The notes: generated by a model not told the origin, from the sequence alone. A stretch of 63,154 nucleotides of DNA from an uncultured Clostridia bacterium (GCA_946186665.1 CAMHOE010000011.1:1-63154); one strand, 5' to 3'; positions 34,609 to 44,596 are shown, numbered from the stretch's first letter. A program made the numbers and translations.

Positions 34609-35958
34609 TCATTCATCATCGTCATCGTCTTTTTTCTTTCTGCCGAGAACAAAAAGGAGAATTACAGCTACAAGTGAAACTGCAACTACAACGCCAATGA
34701 TTATAAACTTTGCAATATCTTCACCGGTAAGTATAGGTGTAAAGCTGCTTTCCTTTGTAACAGTAGATACCGTTGAGGTTATTGAAGTCTGTCGTGATGT
34801 CTGAGGAGTGGAAACCTGTGAGCTATGTGAAGGCTCTGACGGGGTAGAAATTTCGTCAGGCTTTGTTGTTTCGTCGGGCTTTGATGAATGGCTCGGCTCA
34901 GAGGGTTCACTTGTCTTTGAAGGTTCGCTGGGTTCTGAAGTCTTGCTCGGCTCTGACGGTTCAGAAGGCTCACTCGGTTCTGAGGGTTCAGATGGTTCGC
35001 TCGGCTCTGACGGCTCACTGGGTTCTGACGGCTCGGAAGTTTCATCAGGAAGGTTCACGAATGTCAGAACAGCTACATCACCCTCATCGGCAACATAAAT
35101 ATCTCTTTCAAGCCTTACAGTACCTGAATCATAGATATCAAACTCAACAGAAGGATCATCCGAGATCTTATAGCCTTCGGGAGCTTTTATCTCAGTCATG
35201 ATATATGTTCCTCTGGGAATTTCCGGAATCACTATCTGACCGTGAACATCTGTAGTAAGCTCAGCGACAAACTCCCATACATACTCGCCGTAGATATCTG
35301 TATAGATCTCTTCATCAGGATGCTCTTCGGCATAGCCATCAGGAACATATTCCTTCTGTTCAAATCTGAACACAGCACCTTCAAGTCTGTTATCTTTATC
35401 GTCTACCTTATTGACGATAACAACACCTTTAACATCAAAGTCATAGTCAAATTCACACTTTGCGGTGATATCGGATACATTTGTTACCTCTCCCTCAGGA
35501 GTCTTATAAGGGAGAACTGTAAGCATCGGGCTTATCTTAACGAGGTCATAGCCGTCCATCTGGCAGATAAGATATGCTCTGCTGTCTGTTGACAGGTTTT
35601 TGAACGATGCCTTACCGTCAATATCTATAACCCTGTAAGCATCAGGTGCTTCATATTCAAGCGCATGCTCGGCAAGGTCGTTTGTCAGCATAAGCGCCTG
35701 TGTAGAGCCTATAGGTGATGTATTGCCGTCTGCGGCTTCATAATAACCGTCCTTCAGGTCAAAATAACCTGTTTCGTAGTCATAGGAACCGACATCATAA
35801 ATTCCAAGCTTTACACCGCTTGCAAGAGTCTCTGCGTTTATGTTTATGACACCGTCATCCTCTGCGCTTACCGTTGTACCGGATATTACAATACTCATAC
35901 TCAGCACACACAGCGCAAGCACCATTGCAAAAAAACTTTTTGAAAATTTTCTCTTCAT
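34609..35958 (-). CDS. SpaA-like minor pilin
   Basis: 449 residues. Signal peptide (MKRKFSKSFFAMVLALCVLSMSIVISG); a beta-rich N-terminal region; a Cna-B/SpaA domain (VVIVNKVDDKDNRLEGAVFRFEQ...IPRGTYIMTEIKAPEGYKI) with the Lys and Glu needed for an isopeptide bond; a (SEP)n linker of about 70 residues; and a C-terminal anchor FTPILTGED, helix, GRKKKDDDDDE, a non-canonical sorting signal. Position after the sortases and the long linker suggest the basal, wall-linking pilin. Last gene of the pilus operon. Confidence 0.85.
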   Translation of the reverse strand: MKRKFSKSFFAMVLALCVLSMSIVISGTTVSAEDDGVININAETLASGVKLGIYDVGSYDYETGYFDLKDGYYEAADGNTSPIGSTQALMLTNDLAEHALEYEAPDAYRVIDIDGKASFKNLSTDSRAYLICQMDGYDLVKISPMLTVLPYKTPEGEVTNVSDITAKCEFDYDFDVKGVVIVNKVDDKDNRLEGAVFRFEQKEYVPDGYAEEHPDEEIYTDIYGEYVWEFVAELTTDVHGQIVIPEIPRGTYIMTEIKAPEGYKISDDPSVEFDIYDSGTVRLERDIYVADEGDVAVLTFVNLPDETSEPSEPSEPSEPSEPSEPSEPSEPSEPSEPSKTSEPSEPSKTSEPSEPSHSSKPDETTKPDEISTPSEPSHSSQVSTPQTSRQTSITSTVSTVTKESSFTPILTGEDIAKFIIIGVVVAVSLVAVILLFVLGRKKKDDDDDE

Positions 35959-35982
35959 GTCAAATCCTCCAGACTGAGCCTG

Positions 35983-36891
35983 CTAAGGCTGTGAATTCTC
36001 ATCCGTGCTCTCAGACTCCGGCGCGGACTTCTTCTTCCTGTGCCTTTTAAAGCTCGGGAAAATCAATATTATTATTATCATCAATATCACAAATCCAATA
36101 ACAGCAACTGCCGCATACCACAGTATAGTACGAGCCGGAAGCTTTACGATCTCTTTGTGAATTGACGGCCATGGATTGGTGTTTTCAGGTGTTTCGGTAT
36201 CCTCCGGCACTCTGACACCCCTTACAAGCAAACGGTGATCGTTTATTCCATAGGGTGTGCAGGTGAGAAGAGTAACATAATCCTTGCCCTTTTCGATCTG
36301 TATATCATTTGCTTCTGTAGGAAGCACGACCTTTATCTGATCCACTTTATATTTCATAACCTTGTCAAGAACGTGGATATAGAAATAGTCGCCGGTTTCC
36401 ATCAGGTCAAGATCTGTAAACAGCTTTGAGCTGGGCAAACCCGTGTGACCTGCAAGAACGCTGTGAGTACTTGCACCGCCCACAGGAAGCGAAGTTCCCT
36501 CCATATGTCCTATGCCCTTTTGCAGTACAGCATCATCCAGACCATGATATATGGGCAGGTTGACATCTATCTTTGGGATTTCGACATAGCCGATAGTATC
36601 ACGGACATTAAGAAGCTCCTTATAGCTGTACACTGCTAACCTATCTGTTTTCTGTTCGGAGAGTGCTTCGTTATATTCCTCAGCTTCCTTTTCCATTTTC
36701 TTTACTGAATCTATGCCTATTTCCTGTATAGTCTCATTATATGTTCTTATAACATTATCTGATGTATACTGGGTATACCAGTTACCCAGAATCGGGTACA
36801 TAAAAAAGCAGATACCCAACGTCATCAGCAGAAATATTCCCACGAGAGGAAGTCTGCGCATGAATTTACTTTTAGGTTTTGACATCGTCAT
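35983..36891 (-). CDS. Class C (pilin-polymerising) sortase
   Basis: 302 residues. N-terminal TM (LPLVGIFLLMTLGICFFMYPI), sortase core with His149 (LAGHTG), Cys211 (VTLLTCTPYG) and Arg220 (NDHRLLVRG), and a C-terminal TM with a basic tail (FKRHRKKK). Two membrane helices flanking the core are typical of class C enzymes that cross-link pilin subunits. It overlaps the upstream sortase gene by 20 bases. Confidence 0.93.
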   Translation of the reverse strand: MTMSKPKSKFMRRLPLVGIFLLMTLGICFFMYPILGNWYTQYTSDNVIRTYNETIQEIGIDSVKKMEKEAEEYNEALSEQKTDRLAVYSYKELLNVRDTIGYVEIPKIDVNLPIYHGLDDAVLQKGIGHMEGTSLPVGGASTHSVLAGHTGLPSSKLFTDLDLMETGDYFYIHVLDKVMKYKVDQIKVVLPTEANDIQIEKGKDYVTLLTCTPYGINDHRLLVRGVRVPEDTETPENTNPWPSIHKEIVKLPARTILWYAAVAVIGFVILMIIIILIFPSFKRHRKKKSAPESESTDENSQP

Positions 36892-37792
36892 CCCCCGATT
36901 TATCCTTTTCTCCCTTATCTTCTATAGCTATAGCGGCTCTTTTCTTAGTCACCACATCGAGCCATATGCAGGCACCCACAAAGACAATAACTGCCGCAAC
37001 AGTAATAGCGACTATCACCGCCAATATACCGGAGATCTGTCTTTGCAGACCCTCATCGGCGAGCTTGGTATTTTCCGTAAATTCATCGGAATAATTATCC
37101 TCATCGCTGTCCGTATCGGGAGTATATGCAACTCTCTCGCCCTTTACAAGCAGACGTTTGTCGTTAATACCATATGGCGTGCAGGTCAGAAGCGTTACAC
37201 AGTCCATATCCTCATCAATATGAAGAAGGTCTGTTCGCTCCGGCTCTACTGCGTCTATACTGATTATCTTGTAAGCAAGTGTACGGTCAAGAACACGTAT
37301 ATAGAACATTTCCCCGACCTTAGTCTGGTCAAGCTTTGTAAACATCTCTGCACTGGGCAGACCCGTATGACCTGCAATAACACAGTGGGTATTCTTTCCG
37401 CCCACCGGAAGAGAAGTTTTTTCAAGCCAGCCTGCGCCCTTGTTCAACACATCATCGGACGTACCGTAGTACACCGGCAGATATATCTCTACAGAAGGCA
37501 CCTCAACGTAGCACATAATATTATTGGACATATTAAGAGATTTAGACAGATCTTCATCAAAAGTTCCCTTTGCCAGTTTTTTATTATATGCTCTTGCATC
37601 CTCCAGTCTGTTTTCAACATCGCTGTTATCCATAGTTTCGACGTCACTGTTATAAGTACTGATCACATTCTTTGAAGTGACGAGCGTATAGACATTTCCT
37701 ATCATAGGATACACTATTGCAGCAACTCCGATAAAATATACCAGACCTATTGCCGCAATAATAAGTATATGTTTTCTTTTACCTTTTTTCAA
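36872..37792 (-). CDS. Class C (pilin-polymerising) sortase
   Basis: 306 residues, starting with TTG at 37792 (AGAGGT 7 bases upstream). N-terminal TM (ILIIAAIGLVYFIGVAAIVYPM), His142 (IAGHTG), Cys204 (VTLLTCTPYG), Arg213 (NDKRLLVKG), C-terminal TM. Parallel to the 35983 enzyme; having two class C sortases suggests separate roles in shaft polymerisation and in adding or anchoring minor subunits. Confidence 0.93.
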   Translation of the reverse strand: MKKGKRKHILIIAAIGLVYFIGVAAIVYPMIGNVYTLVTSKNVISTYNSDVETMDNSDVENRLEDARAYNKKLAKGTFDEDLSKSLNMSNNIMCYVEVPSVEIYLPVYYGTSDDVLNKGAGWLEKTSLPVGGKNTHCVIAGHTGLPSAEMFTKLDQTKVGEMFYIRVLDRTLAYKIISIDAVEPERTDLLHIDEDMDCVTLLTCTPYGINDKRLLVKGERVAYTPDTDSDEDNYSDEFTENTKLADEGLQRQISGILAVIVAITVAAVIVFVGACIWLDVVTKKRAAIAIEDKGEKDKSGDDDVKT

Positions 37793-37817
37793 ATCAAATA
37801 CCTCTTGGTTGTTTCTG

Positions 37818-37864
37818 AGATTATCCGAAGGGCTTGAGAAGCGCTCAAGCCCTTTGGATAATCT
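37818..37864 (-). promoter_or_regulatory. Long intercistronic hairpin between pilin and sortase genes
   Basis: A 21-bp stem with one mismatch (AGATTATCC...AAGGGCTTGAG with CTCAAGCCCTT...GGATAATCT). No T run follows on the minus strand, so it looks like an mRNA-stabilising or processing hairpin at the 3' end of the major pilin message, not a simple terminator. Confidence 0.7.
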
Positions 37865-37933
37865 GCTCTCACAAGGAGAGCAGACATCCGAAGAAGTGTG
37901 TTATGTCAAAGACATCAATCTAAAACGCGGATA

Positions 37934-39682
37934 TTATTCCTCGATCTTTCTCTTCTTCATGTAGAGAACGAACATTGCGCCTGCAAGCAGAACGATTGTT
38001 GCGCCGCCAACTGTGAAGAGGATTGTGCCGATGCCGCCTGTTGCGGGGAGGGTCTGACCGGGATAGTTCTCGATTGTAAGTGTCTTAGAGTCAGCTGCCT
38101 TATCAGAGGAAATTGAGAAGCCATTACCAGTATATACAGCAGTGCCAGTTTCAGAAGTTGAAACAGTTATATCAAAATCAGCCATCTGCTTATATCCTCG
38201 AGGTGTAGTTGTCTCTGATACGGTATATACACCGGGCTTCAAACCTTTAAGAACATGTGTCGCACCTGTAGCTGTCATAGTTCCAACTACTTTACTATCA
38301 GCTTTTCTGGTTACAGTAAATTCTGCACCAGTGAGGGAGCTATTTGTATCGCCATCAACTTTGTTGATTGTGAAGATTGTACAGAAGATATCTGCGTCAC
38401 TTCCTTCTGTCTCAGGTGTTCCTTCAGGTTCATCCTGATCACCGGGTTCGGTGGGATCTTCGGGGAGATTATCTTTATCGATTTTTGGTGTAATACCATC
38501 AGCTTCAAAAGCACCGCCGCCTGTGTAGAAATCATTGCTGTATGTAACCTTAGAACTATTGTTGTTTGCATCTGTGTCAACATCCGGATTGTCCAGAGTA
38601 CCAGTGTATTCTATAACAACGCTCTTGCCACCATTTGCTATAACAACTGCATCATCAAACACGATTTTAAAGCCTGCACCATCGTTAATGGCATCATTTT
38701 CATAATTCTTTGTAAGAGTAAAACCAGTAGTGATTGTGGCACCATCAACTTTAACAACAATGTTGTCCATATCAATAGTAATGCTATCTTCAGGAACGTC
38801 TTCTATTACATAGTCAACGATATCAGTAGCACCAATATCCCAGATAACCTCTGGCTTTCTAATTACATCACCATCGGCACGAGTTATTTCATCGCCTACC
38901 TCACGAAGTACGGTACCTGTTGCGGTAGTCTCATAGTAAGCTTCAGCAACAGTTTCAGTTGTTCCTCCCATGGTAGCTGAATCCCATGTGATTGTTTCTG
39001 CATCCTGGAACTTAACAGTTTGGGCTGTCTTTACAATAGAGGTGTTATACGTCGGGAACTCTGTTGCAATCTTGAACTCAATTGTATCGGTAGTATCTGC
39101 AAGAGCTGTTTTACCATCAACAGCCTTATTAGGAGTAGCAGCCTTTGAGATACCAGTAGTTGCATTATTAACCTTTTCTATTGTCTTATTGAAAGGAAGA
39201 GCCACAACTTTAGCAGCTATTACATCGGTTGTCTCATCAGTTACAGAAAGAAGTACAGGAAGTGCGGTGCCTGATGTATCCTTCAAAATATAGTAACCAG
39301 GTGCAAGATTCGCGCCACTACCGACAGCAGTACCAGTTGTAACCTTATCTGCGAGAGCAGTAGCAAGAGCCTGTGCATCTGTGCTATGGTTCATAATGGT
39401 TCCGAGACTAACACCAGCTGATGTTGACAATGTTCCTGCCGCAGCGTTGAGTGTGAGCACATTATTAAAAAGTGCATTAAGATTCGAATACTCCCAACGA
39501 CCATTAATGTAACTTGCATCTGCAATCTTTACATAAACATAGTTTACTGCTGTAGCTTCTGAGGGCTTAGTAATTGTTACATTTGAAGCTGCGCTTACAG
39601 GAGTAGCCATAGCTCCCATTGAAAGAAGCATAGCCATTGACAGTACGGCAACGCCCGCTTTCTTAAAAGTTTTCTTTTTCAT
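37934..39682 (-). CDS. Major pilin (FimA/SpaA-type) with LPATG sorting signal
   Basis: 582 residues from ATG 39682 (MKKKTFKKAG), with GGAGG 8 bases before it. Signal peptide to about 32; N-terminal pilin domain ending in an isopeptide-type repeat (ALPFNKTIEKVNNA); a central domain; a Cna-B domain (FTINKVDGDTNSSLTGAEFTV...LKPGVYTVSETTTPRGYKQ); and a classic sorting signal NYPGQTLPATGGIGTILF, helix, KKRKIEE. Most likely the shaft subunit, given size, position and the canonical signal. Confidence 0.93.
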   Translation of the reverse strand: MKKKTFKKAGVAVLSMAMLLSMGAMATPVSAASNVTITKPSEATAVNYVYVKIADASYINGRWEYSNLNALFNNVLTLNAAAGTLSTSAGVSLGTIMNHSTDAQALATALADKVTTGTAVGSGANLAPGYYILKDTSGTALPVLLSVTDETTDVIAAKVVALPFNKTIEKVNNATTGISKAATPNKAVDGKTALADTTDTIEFKIATEFPTYNTSIVKTAQTVKFQDAETITWDSATMGGTTETVAEAYYETTATGTVLREVGDEITRADGDVIRKPEVIWDIGATDIVDYVIEDVPEDSITIDMDNIVVKVDGATITTGFTLTKNYENDAINDGAGFKIVFDDAVVIANGGKSVVIEYTGTLDNPDVDTDANNNSSKVTYSNDFYTGGGAFEADGITPKIDKDNLPEDPTEPGDQDEPEGTPETEGSDADIFCTIFTINKVDGDTNSSLTGAEFTVTRKADSKVVGTMTATGATHVLKGLKPGVYTVSETTTPRGYKQMADFDITVSTSETGTAVYTGNGFSISSDKAADSKTLTIENYPGQTLPATGGIGTILFTVGGATIVLLAGAMFVLYMKKRKIEE

Positions 39683-39707
39683 TAGAAATACCTCCAAAAA
39701 TTTTATT

Positions 39708-39767
39708 GTCGTGAGGGTCGGTTTTAAATATGGCAGGCGATCCTCACGACTATCGGACTGCCATATT
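39708..39767 (-). promoter_or_regulatory. Hairpin with loop-to-leader pairing ahead of major pilin
   Basis: AATATGGCAG (39727-39736) pairs with CTGCCATATT (39758-39767). Its loop holds CCTCACGAC (39742-39750), which is exactly complementary to GTCGTGAGG (39708-39716), 12 bases before the pilin ribosome site. This is pseudoknot topology, or two alternative stems. No T run follows. Confidence 0.6.
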
Positions 39768-39786
39768 AATTACCTTGGGTCTGCGT

Positions 39787-42700
39787 TTACTTCTTCAAAT
39801 ACCTCCCTTGTATCAATATTGATGCAAATATTGCTTTCCTTTTATAAACAAGCAATGCTATCATAGCCGTTGCCATGATCGATATTCCTATGAGCAGGAA
39901 ATCCGCTCCCTCCGGGATAACACCCGTTGTCGGCATTACAATGTCGACCTGTTTTGTGTTCACAACTGCAAAGTTTGCTCTTGTACTACCAGCCGCAAGC
40001 GCAACTTCGCGCGGAGTGTATGTCACTACGTAATTACCGCCATACATGTCGGAGTCACCTAAAGGCGTACCGTCTGTGTTGCACTCGGTTATTTTGTATG
40101 TGTACAGATTGCCGCTGCCATCATACTTCGGAAGACCAGTGAAACTGCTTGTTGAAGCAACGGTTTCGCCCTCTGAATTCGCATTGACCGGAAGTGTCGG
40201 CACAACCCGGAAAGTCACTGCATTACCATAGAAGTCTGTTGTTACAGTCTCCCATGTAGCGCCGCTGTCAGAACTGCGCTCAACCTTGAATGTTACTGTT
40301 CCGGCTTCTATTGATATCTGTGTTCCTTCATCAAGCCCAGCCCATGATTTAGAAATATAAATATCCACTAAATCAGGTGTGTTTGTAAAGGATGCTGTGG
40401 GTGCCGGTGTAGTATTGTTTACATTACCATTAGTATTGGAGCTTGCCGTATTTTTCCAACCTGTCTTTCGCGGCTCTGTTACACTATATGTAGTGCCGTA
40501 CGGTATACCGGCAAGCGCCACCGGTGTATTGGCTGAAACCTTTACAGTAAACGCTCTTGTGCTTGTAGGCTGAGGACTGAGTGCCGTACCGTTATTAGTA
40601 ACTGTAAACTTGCTTGTATCGGTACCGGCCGGATAATTCAGAGTAACGCTGTAGTCAAACTCTTCGCCGCCATATGCCGCAGCTGCCGCACTGCCACCGA
40701 TAACCTTTTGTAAATTCAGACTGCCGAACTTTCTTTCGTTCGTTATTGTTACAGACTGAGTAGCATCGGAAATTGAAAGACCATCCCCTGCTGTTACCGC
40801 TCCGCTTACATACTGCCATGAATCATCAGGCACATTCGGCTCAGTTACAGTATATGTTGTGCCGTATGGTATGCCTGTAAGAGTAACAGGTGTGCTTTTG
40901 CTTACACTAACATCAAAGGCTGTTCCGCTTGCAGGGGTAATAGTTGTACCGTCCTGCTTGATGGTGTAATTGCTGAAGTCAACTCCTGTAGGCGCATTAA
41001 GCGTTACGCTGAAGGTAAAGCTCTGGTTGTTGTCAGCATCTGAGTAAACGCCGGACAATTCTTTGTTAAGTACCAGATCACCCACACGGCGGGTGTTTTT
41101 GATTTCGCCGGAATGGCTTGTAGTCGACACTGTACCTTCTGTGATCGTACCCGTAAACGGACCGCTCGCGCCGGATTTAGGCTCGTAATTTGTAGTACCG
41201 TTGTTTTGTTCCGTAATGCTGAATGATGTTCCTACCGGAATACCTTCAATAGTTACATCAACACCATTATTAACTGTGAAGGTACCATCACTGCCTACCC
41301 ACGTAGCACCACTAATGGTGATATTATTATAATCACCCGAAACGTTCACGCCTGATACGCCAAACACATTTGTCAGTGCAAGCTTGAATGTGAATGTCTC
41401 TGTTACGTTGTCACCAGGGTCAAGCGTCTTCTTAAACTTCAGTGCGCCGACTCTTGGGGTGTTTGTGAATGTTTCCGTAATCTGAATGGACTCACTGCTT
41501 GCTACGCTGTCAGCATTTTTGTAGTCATATACCGTAGATGTAGTTGCGCCTGACGGTGTAATATCGTTGCCCAGCTTGTCAATAACCTTAACTGTTGTTG
41601 TGTAATAAGTTGAGACGTTTCTGCCATTATTAGAGGCAAATGTTTCACGGACATTTTCCGAGTCTGTCCTGTCTGCCTTGCGCAGTGTATTGTCCTGCAC
41701 TACGGTCATTTCACTTACTTTAGTACCGGAAACTGCTTTTGCAAACTGTCCTATAAACTCAGCAGAGGACTCAACGCTTGAAGTACCGTACATCAGTCTG
41801 AACGAACCCGTGTTGTCTGTTGTACCGGTCATGCCGTCTATTTCGTCATCTTCCTGATCCTTTGCTAATTTACTTGCATAATCGTCATTCCAGTTATAGT
41901 TTACATTCGCAACGGGAGTTCCAGAATTATTGGTTGTGCCCGGTGTAAAATTGTTAGTCGAATACAATTCATTTCTTAACCATCCACCTGCATTGTAATC
42001 ACTCGTGCTGGTAGGTCCAATAACATCGCCGGATACAAAACTAACAGTAGGCAAGGCGTTCGCAACATTCGTACTGCCCGGACTGCCCGGCCAGCCTGAA
42101 CCATCAGCTAAATTCGTCTTACAGCGCATAAATATTACATTGTTAGCATCTGCCGGAATACTACTAAATGTATAAATATTTCCGTTCTGTGAAGTCGGAG
42201 AATATATCTGACCTTCGTAACCCGTGCCATCTTTTGCTCCGCGCCACACCCACGCTTTGAGATATCTTGTACTACTTGTCCAACCTGGAACAGCAGATTT
42301 ATCAAAGTATAGAATATTGCTCAATTCCTGCCCTGTCAAGAGCGCATCCTGTTCAACCTTCGCATCTGTATTTTTACGCTCATAGTAGTCGTATGTAGGA
42401 GTAAGAATACCGCTGTCGCTGACATCGTCATTAACTGTACCCTTGTTAGAAACCGTATAATTGAATACGTCTCCGTCAGCCGCCTGCTTCGTATAAGACT
42501 TAAGACCTGCATTTATGCCCGCGTTATCAAAATCAGTTATTTCTCTGATTTTGAGAGTATTGTCGTTGGAAAGAGTAGGAATATTGAATCTGATCATCAG
42601 GTTGGACTCGATCATACCACGCTCCATGTAGAAGCATCTGATCCTGTGCGGTGTAGTACCATCATACACCAGACCGTTAAGACCAAGCTGAGCAAAAGTA

Positions 42701-44193
42701 TACGTCACGTCCGAGCTGATAGTATTACCTTCACCAGAATTAACTGTATTAGGATTAGCATTAAAATCGATCGACTTATAAAGCGTTACCGTCTGCTGTG
42801 TAAAGTTGATCTCACCAGAAGCGGAAGAATGAGCACCACCAAGGTCAAGCGTCAGCTTGTCATCAATATAGACCCACATATCATCGTCACCGGTAAAGTA
42901 GAAGATGATATCATTTCCTTCGGCATCCTTTGCCAGAGAAGGACTTGTTGCAGCCGGCAATTTAAAATCAATGCTCAGCTTCATACCGAAAGCCATGTTC
43001 AAAGCCGGGTCGTTTCCATTGGTTGTAGAGTTGCTGTTATCGAACGGGAAAAAGCCGTAGGTCTTTGTACTGTCACTTGTTGAGTTATTCCTGACAGCGT
43101 TTCCGGATTCCAACGCGCCGCCGTTCAGATAAACTGCCTGATTGTAACTGTTGCCGTTTATATCTTTATTTTCTGAGTTGTAATAATAGTATGATGTGTA
43201 ATTACCGCTTGCATCTTTTTCTCTGTTAAATGTAAGCTTCAATCCGCTGTAGGAAGTACCAACACCTTTTGAAGTCAGCCAGCCTCCGTCAAAGTAAGGC
43301 ATTGCCTTGTTGCCGGATTTAAAGTTTATCACTTCTCCGCTTCCAAGATCAGTTGCTGCCAGACCTCTTACGGTCGATGTATAGTCATTTCTCTGTGCAA
43401 TATTTGCATTCCAGTAAAAGTTATTATATCCGGGTTTGGAATCATTAACATAGTTGTTTCCTGAGTTGCCCTCCCACAGATCTCCGAAATACAATGGAGT
43501 GGCATAAGCACTTGAACCCTGAGTGCTCAGGTTTACGGTTCTCTTTACCGTTTCCTGTTTTTCACTACCATCTACAGTGCCCCAAAAACAGTAATTAGTA
43601 TAATTGGCTGATATAGGATACACTACGGAACGCCCTAATTCGCCTCCTCCAGCATCCGTTCCAACGAACATTACGTAGAGTATTGCGTCAGTTGAATTTT
43701 TCACTTTATTCCTGAGATCAAAAGATTTAGAATACTTGTATGTAGCATTAGCAGCAGATCCTGTGTTAATTCTGCCCGTTACATAAACGCCGCTTGAATT
43801 ATAACTCATTAGCTCTTCTGCGCTTTTCCATGAAGTCGATTCGCCATCTTTTGCATAAACGTGAGCATATACATTATACCAGTTATTCGGATTGTTAAAA
43901 TATATTGTTGTTACACCGTCATTTACTGTTGAACCGGAAATCGCTGCATTGAATTTGGTATACGGATCCTGAAAACCATTCATACCTGAACTATTGAATC
44001 CGCCGCCATTGATCTCATTGTCCGTGTAGTAGTCATACAGAACAACTCCGGCATCGTATGTACTTGGAAGCGAAGCCGCCTCTACCTTAGCAGTATTCCT
44101 GAACAGGCCATTCGGCATAATGCTGACAACTATCATGAATATCAGTACTAGCGCCACAACAGCTTTCAGTCGTTTATTCCTTATCACAGTCAT
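39787..44193 (-). CDS. Pilus-tip adhesin-like protein (fibro-slime and Cna-B/DUF5979 repeats)
   Basis: 1468 residues. Signal helix (VVALVLIFMIVVSIM...AKVEA); a large N-terminal region with a fibro-slime/PA14-like module (IIFYFTGDDDMWVYIDDKLTLDLGGAHSSASGEINF...PHRIRCFYMERG); then at least three consecutive beta repeats of DUF5979/Cna-B type (each beginning VGALKFKKTL, VGDLVLNKEL or FGSLNLQKVI and ending in xGIPYGTTYTVTE); one Cna-B domain; and a C-terminal signal VMPTTGVIPEG, helix, KRK. First gene of the operon; size and order point to the tip adhesin. Ligand unknown. Confidence 0.88.
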   Translation of the reverse strand: MTVIRNKRLKAVVALVLIFMIVVSIMPNGLFRNTAKVEAASLPSTYDAGVVLYDYYTDNEINGGGFNSSGMNGFQDPYTKFNAAISGSTVNDGVTTIYFNNPNNWYNVYAHVYAKDGESTSWKSAEELMSYNSSGVYVTGRINTGSAANATYKYSKSFDLRNKVKNSTDAILYVMFVGTDAGGGELGRSVVYPISANYTNYCFWGTVDGSEKQETVKRTVNLSTQGSSAYATPLYFGDLWEGNSGNNYVNDSKPGYNNFYWNANIAQRNDYTSTVRGLAATDLGSGEVINFKSGNKAMPYFDGGWLTSKGVGTSYSGLKLTFNREKDASGNYTSYYYYNSENKDINGNSYNQAVYLNGGALESGNAVRNNSTSDSTKTYGFFPFDNSNSTTNGNDPALNMAFGMKLSIDFKLPAATSPSLAKDAEGNDIIFYFTGDDDMWVYIDDKLTLDLGGAHSSASGEINFTQQTVTLYKSIDFNANPNTVNSGEGNTISSDVTYTFAQLGLNGLVYDGTTPHRIRCFYMERGMIESNLMIRFNIPTLSNDNTLKIREITDFDNAGINAGLKSYTKQAADGDVFNYTVSNKGTVNDDVSDSGILTPTYDYYERKNTDAKVEQDALLTGQELSNILYFDKSAVPGWTSSTRYLKAWVWRGAKDGTGYEGQIYSPTSQNGNIYTFSSIPADANNVIFMRCKTNLADGSGWPGSPGSTNVANALPTVSFVSGDVIGPTSTSDYNAGGWLRNELYSTNNFTPGTTNNSGTPVANVNYNWNDDYASKLAKDQEDDEIDGMTGTTDNTGSFRLMYGTSSVESSAEFIGQFAKAVSGTKVSEMTVVQDNTLRKADRTDSENVRETFASNNGRNVSTYYTTTVKVIDKLGNDITPSGATTSTVYDYKNADSVASSESIQITETFTNTPRVGALKFKKTLDPGDNVTETFTFKLALTNVFGVSGVNVSGDYNNITISGATWVGSDGTFTVNNGVDVTIEGIPVGTSFSITEQNNGTTNYEPKSGASGPFTGTITEGTVSTTSHSGEIKNTRRVGDLVLNKELSGVYSDADNNQSFTFSVTLNAPTGVDFSNYTIKQDGTTITPASGTAFDVSVSKSTPVTLTGIPYGTTYTVTEPNVPDDSWQYVSGAVTAGDGLSISDATQSVTITNERKFGSLNLQKVIGGSAAAAAYGGEEFDYSVTLNYPAGTDTSKFTVTNNGTALSPQPTSTRAFTVKVSANTPVALAGIPYGTTYSVTEPRKTGWKNTASSNTNGNVNNTTPAPTASFTNTPDLVDIYISKSWAGLDEGTQISIEAGTVTFKVERSSDSGATWETVTTDFYGNAVTFRVVPTLPVNANSEGETVASTSSFTGLPKYDGSGNLYTYKITECNTDGTPLGDSDMYGGNYVVTYTPREVALAAGSTRANFAVVNTKQVDIVMPTTGVIPEGADFLLIGISIMATAMIALLVYKRKAIFASILIQGRYLKK

Positions 44194-44354
44194 AAATATC
44201 TACCTCCACGTCACCGGATCATATTTAATGCAACAACCATGTACAAATAAAAAAATCAAATTAACACAATACAGTATCATTTATAATTCCGTTCAATAGT
44301 ACGATACATTAAAAAATAAACAAAATAATCGTTCACCATCAAAGTCTTATGTGT
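44194..44354 (-). other. Long leader of the pilus operon
   Basis: About 150 bases of AT-rich 5' leader between the predicted start of transcription and the adhesin ATG. GGAGG is present near 44203-44207. No named RNA element seen. Confidence 0.5.
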
Positions 44355-44383
44355 ATTTTATCATCTTATTTTTAATGTGTCAA
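44355..44383 (-). promoter_or_regulatory. Promoter of the pilus operon
   Basis: On the minus strand TTGACA (44383-44378), 17-base spacer, TAAAAT (44360-44355). Confidence 0.65.
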
Positions 44384-44567
44384 TGGCAAACAAACATTTT
44401 TGGCAATTTGCGCTCTGATAACATCTAAATTTGTCAGTATTGCACAATGAGCAACTTACATATTTTAACATATTCAACATTTTTATCAACAACCAAGTCT
44501 CCTCGGCACAACTTCTGATAAGTCCGTTTTTCTGACAAAAAATGACACTCTCAGCCCAAACAAACCC

Positions 44568-44596
44568 TTTACATTATAAAAGAAAAATAGTAAAAT
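44568..44596 (+). promoter_or_regulatory. Promoter of the 44627 gene
   Basis: TTTACA (44568-44573), 17-base spacer, TAAAAT (44591-44596). Confidence 0.6.

Noticed and set aside
38255-38980. 241-codon plus-strand ORF antisense to the major pilin
   Set aside because: Cys- and Ile-rich shadow of a real gene with signal peptide and LPATG signal; no ribosome site.
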